From positions 62,001 to 126,000 of the forward strand of contig NZ_FMZU01000001.1 of assembly GCF_900101545.1 (NCBI RefSeq): a DNA stretch of 64,000 nucleotides, written 5' to 3'. Numbering within the stretch: the first letter of the stretch is position 1; every line of letters begins with the position of its first letter. The notes beneath the pieces are model-generated. The model was not told where the DNA came from. It was given only the letters and a program-made list of their open reading frames with translations, and ran no database searches. Of the stretch, positions 19,948 through 27,173 are shown in pieces. A program made the position numbers and the translations under genes. This DNA is from Variovorax sp. CF079. Lineage in GTDB: Bacteria; Pseudomonadota; Gammaproteobacteria; Burkholderiales; Burkholderiaceae_C.

Positions 19948-20103
19948 GGTGGCTGCTCGAAGGCGGGGACTGAGACGCCAACCATCCTACGCTTTCCGGA
20001 TGAAAGCAAGAGCCGAATCAGCCGCTGACAAACCGCTGCAACAGTGCAAAATCGGCGCTACATTCCCCGCACGTGGTGTTCAATTTCGGGACTTCGGCTC
20101 GTC

Positions 20104-20838
20104 ATGGCATCGACTGCGACTTCACCGCGTTCTGCTTCAGCGCACAACGACCTCCTGGAGGTGATGCCCCTGGATGTGCGGGTCGGCTTGGAGCCGCTTC
20201 TCGAACTGGTTACGCTCAACTTGGGCGATGTTCTTTACGAGTCGGGGATAGTTCAGGAGCACGTGTACTTCCCGACCGACTGCATCGTTTCGCTGCTGTA
20301 TGTGCTCGAGAACGGGCAATCCGCCGAGATCGCGGTCGTCGGGTTCGAGGGCATGGTCGGCGTCTCGCTCCTGATGGGCGGAGGCAGCACGCCGAACCGC
20401 GCGGTGGTGCAAAGCGCAGGGCATGCGTTTCGGCTGGGCGCCAGCCATATCAAACAATTGGTCGAGCAGGGAGGGCCGTTGCTCCATCTCCTGCTGCGCT
20501 ATACCCAGGCGCTCATCACGCAGATGTCGCAGACGGCCGTATGCAATCGACACCATTCGCTCGAGCAACAGCTGTGTCGCTGGCTCCTGCTGAGCCTCGA
20601 CAGGCTGCCGGGCAGCGACCTGGTGATGACGCAGGAGCTGATCGCCAACATGCTCGGCGTGCGGCGCGAAGGCGTGACGGAGGCGGCCGGCAAGCTGCAG
20701 CGCCTGAACCTGATCCAGTATGCCCGGGGTCACATCACGGTGCTGGACCGTCCAGGTCTCGAACGGCACGTGTGCGAATGCTACGAAGTGGTAAAGCGCG
20801 AGACCGATCGCCTGCTGCCCCATGAAACAGCGACCTGA
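20104..20838 (+). CDS. Crp/Fnr-family transcriptional regulator
   Basis: 244 aa. N-terminal cyclic-nucleotide-binding fold (LGDVLYESGIVQEHVYFPTDC, AEIAVVGFEGMVGVSLLMGGG) and C-terminal helix-turn-helix (QELIANMLGVRREGVTEAAGKL). It lacks Fnr-type N-terminal cysteines and the arginine pattern of true cAMP-binding Crp. The ATG at 20104 was taken because homology begins soon after, but no good ribosome site is seen and an earlier in-frame start is possible. The desaturase gene downstream may be a target. Confidence 0.85.
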   Translation: MASTATSPRSASAHNDLLEVMPLDVRVGLEPLLELVTLNLGDVLYESGIVQEHVYFPTDCIVSLLYVLENGQSAEIAVVGFEGMVGVSLLMGGGSTPNRAVVQSAGHAFRLGASHIKQLVEQGGPLLHLLLRYTQALITQMSQTAVCNRHHSLEQQLCRWLLLSLDRLPGSDLVMTQELIANMLGVRREGVTEAAGKLQRLNLIQYARGHITVLDRPGLERHVCECYEVVKRETDRLLPHETAT

Positions 20839-20940
20839 TCCGGCGACATCGGCTTCACCGTGCGGTAGCGTACAGACGATCGCCTTCGTTTGACTAGCAT
20901 TGCAAGTGGGGGCATTGCGCAGCCCCGCAACGGCCTTGTG

Positions 20941-22140
20941 ATGCAACTTAACCTGCTCGATCTGCCCTGGTGGGGTCTTGTGCTGGTCACGCTGGGCTCG
21001 ACCCACGTCACCATCGCCGCGGTCACCATTTTTCTGCATCGGCATCAGGCGCATCGCGCGCTGGAACTGCATCCCGTCGCCAGCCACTTATTCCGTTTCT
21101 GGTTGTGGCTCACCACCGGAATGGTGACCAGGGAATGGACGGCGATCCACCGCAAGCACCACGCCAACTGCGAAAGCTCCGAAGACCCCCACAGCCCGCA
21201 GATCCATGGCATCAGGAAAGTGCTGTTCGAAGGCACCGAGCTCTATCGCATGGAAGCCAGAAACGCCGCAACGCTCGAAAAATACGGCCACGGCACCCCT
21301 GACGACTGGATCGAGCGCAAGCTGTACGCAAGGCACACCCGACTCGGCATCGGCCTCGTGCTGGGCATCGACATCGTCCTGTTCGGCCCGATCGGACTCA
21401 GCATGTGGGCGGTTCAGATGCTGTGGATTCCGTTCTTCGCCGCGGGCGTCATCAACGGCGTCGGCCACTATTGGGGCTACCGCAATTTCGCGCCGAACGA
21501 CAGCTCCAGCAATGTCGTGCCGTGGGGCATCCTGATCGGCGGCGAAGAGCTGCACAACAACCATCACGCCTATGTCACCTCTGCCAGGCTGTCCAGCAAG
21601 TGGTGGGAATTCGACATCGGCTGGATGTACATCCGCATCCTGGAAATGATTCACCTGGCGAAGGTGCGCAAGGTTGCGCCCAGGATTGGCTACAACACAT
21701 CCAAGACCCGTTGCGACGTGGGGACCCTGCAGGCTGTCATCACTCACCGCTACGACGTGCTGGCCAAGTTCGCCAGGTCCGTGCGCCCGACTGCCGTGGC
21801 GGAGATCCTCAGCCTGCGGGCCGGCGCGATCCCGGGCTCGAGGGACTCCAAGGCGCTGGACCCGGTCAACTACCTGCTGCAAAGGGATGCGAGGGAATTG
21901 CCGGAGAAGGAGCGCGCAGTCCTGCAACAGGCTCTGCATTCCAGCACGGTGCTGAGCACCATTTACTCGATGCGGCAGGATCTCACTGCCGTATGGAGCC
22001 GATCCGCAGCCTCGAAGGAGCAGCTGGTGAAACAGCTGGAAGACTGGTGCCGGCGCGCCGAGGAAAGCGGGATTGGTGCGCTGCGCGAGTTTTCTCGAGC
22101 GCTGCGCCGCTACGACTCACTGATAGGAGACATGCCATGA
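20941..22140 (+). CDS. Fatty acid desaturase, DesA-like
   Basis: 399 aa membrane di-iron enzyme that puts a double bond into acyl chains. The three histidine boxes are HRHQAH, HRKHH and HNNHH. Hydrophobic segments lie at about 5-35, 55-75 and 155-195. The C-terminal 100 residues are a polar helical region. Start: ATG 20941, directly before the first membrane helix; an in-frame TTG at 20890 is less likely. The stop overlaps the next small gene. Confidence 0.88.
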   Translation: MQLNLLDLPWWGLVLVTLGSTHVTIAAVTIFLHRHQAHRALELHPVASHLFRFWLWLTTGMVTREWTAIHRKHHANCESSEDPHSPQIHGIRKVLFEGTELYRMEARNAATLEKYGHGTPDDWIERKLYARHTRLGIGLVLGIDIVLFGPIGLSMWAVQMLWIPFFAAGVINGVGHYWGYRNFAPNDSSSNVVPWGILIGGEELHNNHHAYVTSARLSSKWWEFDIGWMYIRILEMIHLAKVRKVAPRIGYNTSKTRCDVGTLQAVITHRYDVLAKFARSVRPTAVAEILSLRAGAIPGSRDSKALDPVNYLLQRDARELPEKERAVLQQALHSSTVLSTIYSMRQDLTAVWSRSAASKEQLVKQLEDWCRRAEESGIGALREFSRALRRYDSLIGDMP

Positions 22141-22295
22141 CATTGGGAACAATTCTGTTGATCATCGTGGTCCTGCTGCTCATCGGCGCGATTCCAAGCT
22201 GGCCCCACAGTCGGGGATGGGGCTACGGTCCCAGCGGTGGCATCGGGCTGGTGCTGGTGATCCTGGTGGTTCTGCTGTTGGCCGGCAAGATATAG
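22137..22295 (+). CDS. DUF3309 small membrane protein
   Basis: 52 aa: two hydrophobic helices (LGTILLIIVVLLLIGAI and GIGLVLVILVVLLLAGK) around the conserved turn SWPHSRGWGYGPSG, diagnostic for DUF3309. Function unknown. ATG overlaps the desaturase stop (ATGA), so the two are coupled. Confidence 0.85.
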   Translation: MTLGTILLIIVVLLLIGAIPSWPHSRGWGYGPSGGIGLVLVILVVLLLAGKI

Positions 22296-22315
22296 CGAGT
22301 TGCCTCGAACGGGGC

Positions 22316-22340
22316 AAAAAAAACGTGCCTCATGGCACGT
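22316..22340 (-). terminator. Rho-independent terminator of the glycine-zipper lipoprotein gene
   Basis: Minus strand: ACGTGCC, loop ATGA, GGCACGT, then eight T. A textbook intrinsic terminator 18 bases past the stop of the lipoprotein gene at 22359. Confidence 0.85.
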
Positions 22341-22358
22341 CTGTGAAAGCGGGAGCGC

Positions 22359-22625
22359 TCAGTAGCGGGGGCCGTTGTAGGGGTAGTAGCCACGGTTGTT
22401 GTAGTTGCGCTGGTCCGCGTTCCGCCCCACTTCGTTGCCGATCAGGCCGCCGATGGCGGCCCCTCCCACTGTAGAAGCCGCGTTGCCGCCGATCGCGTTG
22501 CCAAGCACCGCTCCGCCGACGGCGCCACCGGCGATACCGAGCTGCTGGTTGGGACCGGTCGCGCATCCGGCCAAAGTCAGGAGCGAACTGATGGCCGCTG
22601 CCGTCATCCAGGATGTTGTTTTCAT
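22359..22625 (-). CDS. Glycine-zipper outer-membrane lipoprotein, OsmB-like
   Basis: 88 aa. Lipobox LTLAGC, then a Gly/Ala-rich two-helix zipper (GIAGGAVGGAVLGNAIGG and GGAAIGGLIGNEVG) and a short Tyr/Asn-rich tail. The pattern matches small glycine-zipper lipoproteins that respond to envelope stress. ATG 22625 is chosen over GTG 22634 because AAGGTGG precedes it at normal distance. It has its own terminator, so it is probably a single-gene unit. Confidence 0.8.
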   Translation of the reverse strand: MKTTSWMTAAAISSLLTLAGCATGPNQQLGIAGGAVGGAVLGNAIGGNAASTVGGAAIGGLIGNEVGRNADQRNYNNRGYYPYNGPRY

Positions 22626-22645
22626 GATGTCCACCTTTCAGTGAG

Positions 22646-22900
22646 TTATGCAGGAGCTGGTTGGAGCAAGGCACACACGGCCGGCCGCTCAGCCGCCGCA
22701 GCGACTCCGATGCCTGTCGGCGGCGCGATGGCCTGGTTGTCGATGTCTGTGCGCAGGGCCTGGTCGAGCACCGGCATCCTGCCGCTGCTCAGCCGTGCTT
22801 CGGCCACCCACACAACCGCAGCGTGCAAGACTTCTGGCAAGGTACGTCCACGCAGGTAGACACGAACCATGGCGTCGGCAGTGAATTCGGAGGGGGTCAT
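22646..22900 (-). CDS. Hypothetical small protein coupled to LysR gene
   Basis: 84 aa with no recognised domain. Its ATG overlaps the LysR stop (ATGA), which suggests translational coupling and is the main support for it being a gene. The start lies within one arm of a perfect 11-bp inverted repeat. Ends in an Ala/Pro-rich tail. Could be a chance frame. Confidence 0.35.
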   Translation of the reverse strand: MTPSEFTADAMVRVYLRGRTLPEVLHAAVVWVAEARLSSGRMPVLDQALRTDIDNQAIAPPTGIGVAAAAERPAVCALLQPAPA

Positions 22901-23835
22901 CCGGTCACTGTGACCGGATGCGCGTACTCCGTCTGTACGGCGTCGCGCATAGGTGGTGTGTGTGCACGCTGCCGCAAACTCGCGATGACAGGCCCCAGCA
23001 GTCGGCGCGATCGCGTCGGCGTGAACAGATGCATCTCGTAGCGCGGAAGGGCCTCACGCAGACGCAGCGGCACAACCTGGCCCTTCGCTGCACTCTCCAG
23101 CAGCGCCGGGTGAGGGAGCACACCCAGCAAGTCGCTGTCGGCCATCAGATGCAGAAGGCTGGCGTAGTCGGGGCACGACGCCACCACACGTGGCGCCCGC
23201 ATCCGGCGGACGGCAAATGCCTCATGCAGCACGTCTACGGGCCCGCTCACGCTGGGCCCGACGATCGCCCATGACGCTCCCTGCAGTTCCTCCAGTGATC
23301 GCGCTTTGGCCAAGGGGTGCGCGCGGCAGGCGTAGGCCAGCGGCGTGAGCTGGTACAGCGGCTGACAGGCCAGGCCGGCGGCAGGGTACCCACGAGGCAG
23401 CGGTGAAATCACGAGGTCAAGTTCGCCGCCCTGCAACTTCGCAAGCATGCGGCCTTCGTCGGCGCTCGACATGTCGAGGCGACGGCGAGGGTGGCCATGA
23501 CACCAACCGAAGTGCAAGGCCGGGCCGCAGACCAGCGCGGCGGATGGCGTCACCCCAACGCGCAGCGTGTCGCGATGGGCCGGAGTGGCACTCGCCATTC
23601 CAAGTGCTTCGATCCGCTCTGCGAGATCCGTGCTCTTCAACGCCGCTTGCAACGCTGCCTCGGTGGGCAGCAGCCTGCGCCCGGACGCAACGAAAAGCGG
23701 TGTGTCGAACTGTCGCTGCAGCTGCCTCATGCCGTGACTGATCGCCGGCTGCGACACACCACCGGCCCGCGCCGCAGCAGCGAAGCTGCCATGTTCGATC
23801 ACCAGCCTGAGGTACTGCAGGTAGCGCAAATTCAT
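22897..23835 (-). CDS. LysR-family transcriptional regulator
   Basis: 312 aa. N-terminal winged helix-turn-helix (RYLQYLRLVIEHGSFAAAARAGGVSQPAISHGMRQLQ interrupted here as one continuous helix pair), then a periplasmic-binding-like effector domain beginning around residue 90 (DTLRVGVTPS). It diverges from the NTF2-like gene with a 91-base gap, the usual layout for a LysR regulator and its target. The effector is unknown. Confidence 0.87.
   Translation of the reverse strand: MNLRYLQYLRLVIEHGSFAAAARAGGVSQPAISHGMRQLQRQFDTPLFVASGRRLLPTEAALQAALKSTDLAERIEALGMASATPAHRDTLRVGVTPSAALVCGPALHFGWCHGHPRRRLDMSSADEGRMLAKLQGGELDLVISPLPRGYPAAGLACQPLYQLTPLAYACRAHPLAKARSLEELQGASWAIVGPSVSGPVDVLHEAFAVRRMRAPRVVASCPDYASLLHLMADSDLLGVLPHPALLESAAKGQVVPLRLREALPRYEMHLFTPTRSRRLLGPVIASLRQRAHTPPMRDAVQTEYAHPVTVTG
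22898..22920. repeat. Perfect 11-bp inverted repeat at the LysR 3' end
   Basis: CATCCGGTCAC, one T, GTGACCGGATG. It covers the last codons and stop of the LysR gene and the start of the small coupled frame. No T run follows, so it is not a standard intrinsic terminator. Confidence 0.7.
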
Positions 23836-23926
23836 AAACGACTCTTATGGATTGACAGCCATTCTGACTTGTCGGCGAGCGCCGTGTCTGGAACGATTCA
23901 GCCGTTAACCGACAAGGAGCCCACAC

Positions 23927-24346
23927 ATGAGTCAAAGCCAACTGGATACGGTGCGCAGCTACCTGCAATACCTGCACGCAAGCGATACGGCGGGGTTGAT
24001 TTCCACTTTCGAGAACAACGGCGTCGTGCATTCCCCGTTTCTCGGCACCATGAAGGCGCGCGACTTCTTCCCCAGGTTGGCGCAGGCATCGCGCCAGAGT
24101 GTGATCACGCTGATCGATCTGTTCGCGTCGGTACAGCCTGTAGACGCCACGGTACGCGTGGCGGCCTACTTCCGCTATGACTGGACGCTGAGCGACGGAA
24201 GGCTGGTCGACTTCACCTGCGTGGACGTGTTCGGCTTCCGCCCGGACAGCGACCGCATCGATAGCATGCACATCGTCTACGACACGCATCCGCTGCGCGA
24301 GGGCGTGGGTGACAAGTACGCGCCAAACCCTGTGTTGAACGGCTGA
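23927..24346 (+). CDS. NTF2-like (SnoaL-type) protein
   Basis: 139 aa, a single cone-shaped alpha+beta domain of the NTF2/SnoaL superfamily: VRSYLQYLHASDTAGLISTF, then the Phe/Val-rich strands and FTCVDVFGFRPDSDRIDSM. No signal peptide. AAGGAG precedes the ATG. It diverges from the LysR gene and is its probable target. Members act as small isomerases, cyclases or binding proteins; this one cannot be assigned further. Confidence 0.75.
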   Translation: MSQSQLDTVRSYLQYLHASDTAGLISTFENNGVVHSPFLGTMKARDFFPRLAQASRQSVITLIDLFASVQPVDATVRVAAYFRYDWTLSDGRLVDFTCVDVFGFRPDSDRIDSMHIVYDTHPLREGVGDKYAPNPVLNG

Positions 24347-24386
24347 GCGGGGCGGCGGACAGCAAGGTCAGCATGAGCGCCCCGCA

Positions 24387-24698
24387 CTAGTCCCACTTTG
24401 GAAGGTTCTGCAAAGCGTCGTTGGGCTGGTCGACGATGTCGACGCCAGTGATGCCGTTGCCGCCCGGCAGCGCCTTGACGTCGCAAACGATCTCCCAGGC
24501 ATGGTCTTCGGTACGCCGCGCGATGCAGACCTCCTCGCCGGCGGCAAGCAGATCGACGCATTCGCCGACCTTGACGCGCCGTGCCGCGCCGAGCGCCAGT
24601 TCTGTCGAACCGAATTCCTTGTCCACAACCGGGTGAAGCGCGACGAGATCGATCTTCCCGCCCCCGTAGTGAACAGCGGTGATTGCGTGCTGGGCCAT
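24387..24698 (-). CDS. Hypothetical protein
   Basis: 103 aa, soluble, acidic, beta-rich by appearance, starting MAQHAITAVHYGGGKIDLV. GGAGGT lies close before the ATG, so the start is well supported although the frame is open further upstream. No domain recognised. It lies downstream of an extragenic repeat and converges on the NTF2-like gene. Confidence 0.55.
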   Translation of the reverse strand: MAQHAITAVHYGGGKIDLVALHPVVDKEFGSTELALGAARRVKVGECVDLLAAGEEVCIARRTEDHAWEIVCDVKALPGGNGITGVDIVDQPNDALQNLPKWD

Positions 24699-24791
24699 GG
24701 TGACCTCCGTTTGTGGAGAGCCCAGTATGGCTGCGGCGGCTGCTCTTGTCAGTCTGCCTACTGCGGCCGTGGGTACGGGCCCGGTCTTGTC

Positions 24792-24824
24792 CCCTCTCCC
24801 TCCGGGAGAGGGCCAGGGTGAGGG
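24792..24824. repeat. Extragenic hairpin repeat, full copy
   Basis: CCCTCTCCC, TCC, GGGAGAGGG form a perfect 9-bp hairpin, followed by CCAGGGTGAGGG. A shortened copy is at 19219-19245. It sits between two leftward genes. Sequences of this type are familiar to me as intergenic repeats of high-GC beta-proteobacteria. Confidence 0.7.
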
Positions 24825-24835
24825 CAGGGGCCCCT

Positions 24836-25660
24836 TCAACGCAGGCGCACCACCTGGTCCGAATCACCCTTCCTGACCTCGACGATGTCGTCCAGCGCCT
24901 TCACCATCGCGGGGAAGTTGGGGTGGCCGTATTCCTTGGTGTCGAAGGTCGGGTCGAGCCGCTTGATCATGTGCCAGATCGAGCCTTTGTTGACCCACGG
25001 GTCGCCCTTGGTTTCGGCAAGGAGTTTGATGGCGCGTTTGAGGACATCGGCGGCAGGATTCACAGGCGGTGCCTCGATCGGCGCCGCTTCATCGGGTTGA
25101 TCTTCAGGTACCGCAGGCTCTTCGGCCAGGTTCTCGTAGTAGCGGAACTCGTGGCAGCTCTTGGCCCAGTGCCGATTGGTCGACTTGCGCGTGCCCAAGC
25201 CGATGAGCGTCCGGCCCGCGGCCTTGATCTTCTGCGCGACCGGCATGAAATCGCTGTCGCCGCCGACGATGATGATCGTGCCGAGGTGCGAGAAGCGGGC
25301 GATGTCTTCCGTGGCGTCCAGGCACAGCTTGATGTCTGCGCCGTTCTTGGCGGATGCGCCCGGCGGGAAGAGCTGGATCAACTCGACCGCACTCTGAAGC
25401 AGCGCATCACGATAGCGGCCGTAGTACTGCCAGTTGCAGTACGCGCGGTTGATCGCGATGGGGCCGAACGACGATGCCAGGTCGACGATGGCCTGGACAT
25501 CGATCAGCGGCTCCTGCACCTTGAAGCGAGCGTCCGGTTTGCTGTAGCTGCCCTCGCCGAACTTCGCTTCGCAGAGGCTCGCGTGCAGATTCTCGAAGTC
25601 CCAATAGCGTGGTTCAAAGAGGTTGAGCGCGTTCAGGGATAAAGGAACAAGTACGCGCAT
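24836..25660 (-). CDS. NYN-domain protein with C-terminal OST-HTH (LOTUS) domain
   Basis: 274 aa. The N-terminal two thirds is a PIN-like NYN domain, a predicted RNase fold: YWDFENLHASL, NRAYCNWQYYGRYRDALL, GADIKLCLDA and GGDSDFMPVAQKIKAAGRTLIG supply the acidic cluster. The C-terminal 70 residues (DVLKRAIKLLAET to the end) match the OST-HTH/LOTUS RNA-binding domain. The first 15 residues look unlike the family, so the start at 25660 is uncertain; no better one is in frame before the domain. Confidence 0.85.
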   Translation of the reverse strand: MRVLVPLSLNALNLFEPRYWDFENLHASLCEAKFGEGSYSKPDARFKVQEPLIDVQAIVDLASSFGPIAINRAYCNWQYYGRYRDALLQSAVELIQLFPPGASAKNGADIKLCLDATEDIARFSHLGTIIIVGGDSDFMPVAQKIKAAGRTLIGLGTRKSTNRHWAKSCHEFRYYENLAEEPAVPEDQPDEAAPIEAPPVNPAADVLKRAIKLLAETKGDPWVNKGSIWHMIKRLDPTFDTKEYGHPNFPAMVKALDDIVEVRKGDSDQVVRLR

Positions 25661-25675
25661 GGACGATGGGGCTAC

Positions 25676-25930
25676 ATGCGCATCAACACCGACGAGATCG
25701 AGTTTGTGGAACTGTCTTGGGAGAGCGATCCCGCCAAGATGAAAGCTGCGGTCAAGGTCGCTTTGGAGGACTTCAGGCGTCTTGTCGGCGAGGTAGAGCG
25801 CCTCACGCATGGCTTTATGAGCCTGCAGAAAAAGTTCGAATCACGCGTTCGATACAAGAAGGAATGGGAGGACGCCAATCCTGTGGGGTTCAAGGCCTGG
25901 GCGGCGTACCAAGCGATGCTTTCCAACTGA
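25676..25930 (+). CDS. Hypothetical small protein
   Basis: 84 aa, charged and helical, beginning 15 bases from the divergent NYN gene. No family recognised and no strong ribosome binding site. The minus strand is also open here (93 codons), so this may be a chance frame. Confidence 0.3.
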   Translation: MRINTDEIEFVELSWESDPAKMKAAVKVALEDFRRLVGEVERLTHGFMSLQKKFESRVRYKKEWEDANPVGFKAWAAYQAMLSN

Positions 25931-25993
25931 TCTACGAGCCAGGGTTTGTACAAGCCCCGCCGCTCGAAATCCTCTTAGGTCGGCCGCCCACGG

Positions 25994-26034
25994 AAAAGGC
26001 CTCGTTGCTATCGAGCTGATAGCAACGAGGCCTT
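25994..26034 (-). terminator. Terminator of tRNA-Thr
   Basis: A perfect 17-bp stem, AAGGCCTCGTTGCTATC with GATAGCAACGAGGCCTT, loop of five. On the minus strand it is followed by TT after the stem end within a run of four T, nine bases beyond the tRNA 3' end. Confidence 0.75.
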
Positions 26035-26042
26035 ATCTGTAT

Positions 26043-26118
26043 TGGTGCCGGAGAGATGAATCGAACACCCGACCTTCTCATTACGAATGAGCTGCTCTAC
26101 CGACTGAGCTACACCGGC
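26043..26118 (-). tRNA. tRNA-Thr (anticodon CGT)
   Basis: 76 bases including encoded CCA. Acceptor GCCGGTG region pairs with the 3' arm, D-loop AGTCGGTAGA, anticodon stem CTCAT/ATGAG around TCGTA, and T-loop TTCGATT. Reads ACG codons. It lies between fbp and a strong hairpin terminator. Confidence 0.93.
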
Positions 26119-26128
26119 TAAGCCCGCC

Positions 26129-26156
26129 ATTATAGCGGTTCGTGATACCCGGTCAG
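26129..26156 (-). promoter_or_regulatory. Promoter of tRNA-Thr, embedded in the fbp 3' end
   Basis: Minus strand -10 TATAAT at 26134-26129, with a CTGACC -35 at 26156-26151, spacer 16. The fbp stop codon TAA is part of the -10. Distance to the tRNA 5' end (about 11 bases) fits a start just ahead of the mature tRNA. Confidence 0.5.
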
Positions 26157-27143
26157 CCGCTCGACCTCGTTCTTTGACCCCAACACAACAGCCACGCGCT
26201 CGTGCAGCTTGGTGGGCTCCAGGTCGAGGATGCGCTTCTTGCCATTGGTGGCGGCGCCGCCGGCCTGTTCGACCAGCCAGCTCATCGGGTTGGCCTCGTA
26301 CATGAGGCGCAGCTTGCCGGCCTTCTCGGGCTCGCGCTTGTCCCAGGGGTACATGAAGACGCCGCCGCGCATCAGGATGCGGTGCACGTCGGCCACCATG
26401 CTGGCAATCCAGCGCATGTTGAAGTCCTTGCCGCGCGGGCCATCCTTGCCGGCCAGGCATTCGTCGATGTAGCGCTTCACCGGGGCGTCCCAGTGGCGCA
26501 TGTTGCTCATGTTGACGGCGAATTCCTTGGTGTCGGCCGGGATCTGGATGTCCTCCTGCGTGAGCATGAAGGAGCCCTGCTCGCGGTCGAGCGTGAACAT
26601 CGCGACGCCATTGCCCACGGTCAGCACCAGCGTGGTCTGCGGGCCGTAGATGCAGTAGCCGGCCGCCACCTGCCTGCTGCCGGTCTGCAGGAAGTCGGCC
26701 TCTTGCACGCCGGGGGTGTCGTCGGGCTTCTTCAGCACGCTGAAGATGGTGCCGATGCTGACGTTGACGTCGATGTTGCTCGAGCCGTCGAGGGGGTCGA
26801 ACAAGAGCAGGTATTCGCCCTGCGGGTAGCGGTTGGGCACCACGTGGATGCTGTCCATCTCCTCGCTGGCCATGGCGGCGAGGTGGCCGCCCCATTCGTT
26901 GGCCTCGATCAGCACCTCGTTGGCGATGATGTCCAGCTTCTTCTGGATTTCGCCCTGCACGTTCTCGCTCTCGGCCGTGCCGAGCACGCCGCCGAGCGCG
27001 CCCTTGTTGACGGCCTGGCTGATGGTCTTGCAGGCGCGCGCCACCACTTCGAGCAAGAGGCGCAGCTGGCCGGGGATCAGGCCGTCGGCGCGCTGTTGTT
27101 CGACCAGGTAGCGGGTGAGGGAGATCTTGTGTTGATGAGCCAT
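26130..27143 (-). CDS. fbp: Fructose-1,6-bisphosphatase class I
   Basis: 337 aa gluconeogenic enzyme that removes the 1-phosphate of fructose 1,6-bisphosphate. The metal site [20 protein letters not shown] is intact, as are GGVFMYPWD and the substrate-binding [20 protein letters not shown]. Starts [13 protein letters not shown], normal length. Downstream of pepN on the same strand with a 30-base gap. Confidence 0.96.
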   Translation of the reverse strand: MAHQHKISLTRYLVEQQRADGLIPGQLRLLLEVVARACKTISQAVNKGALGGVLGTAESENVQGEIQKKLDIIANEVLIEANEWGGHLAAMASEEMDSIHVVPNRYPQGEYLLLFDPLDGSSNIDVNVSIGTIFSVLKKPDDTPGVQEADFLQTGSRQVAAGYCIYGPQTTLVLTVGNGVAMFTLDREQGSFMLTQEDIQIPADTKEFAVNMSNMRHWDAPVKRYIDECLAGKDGPRGKDFNMRWIASMVADVHRILMRGGVFMYPWDKREPEKAGKLRLMYEANPMSWLVEQAGGAATNGKKRILDLEPTKLHERVAVVLGSKNEVERLTGYHEPL

Positions 27144-27173
27144 GGTTCCGGTGTTTTCTTCTTGACTAGCTGG

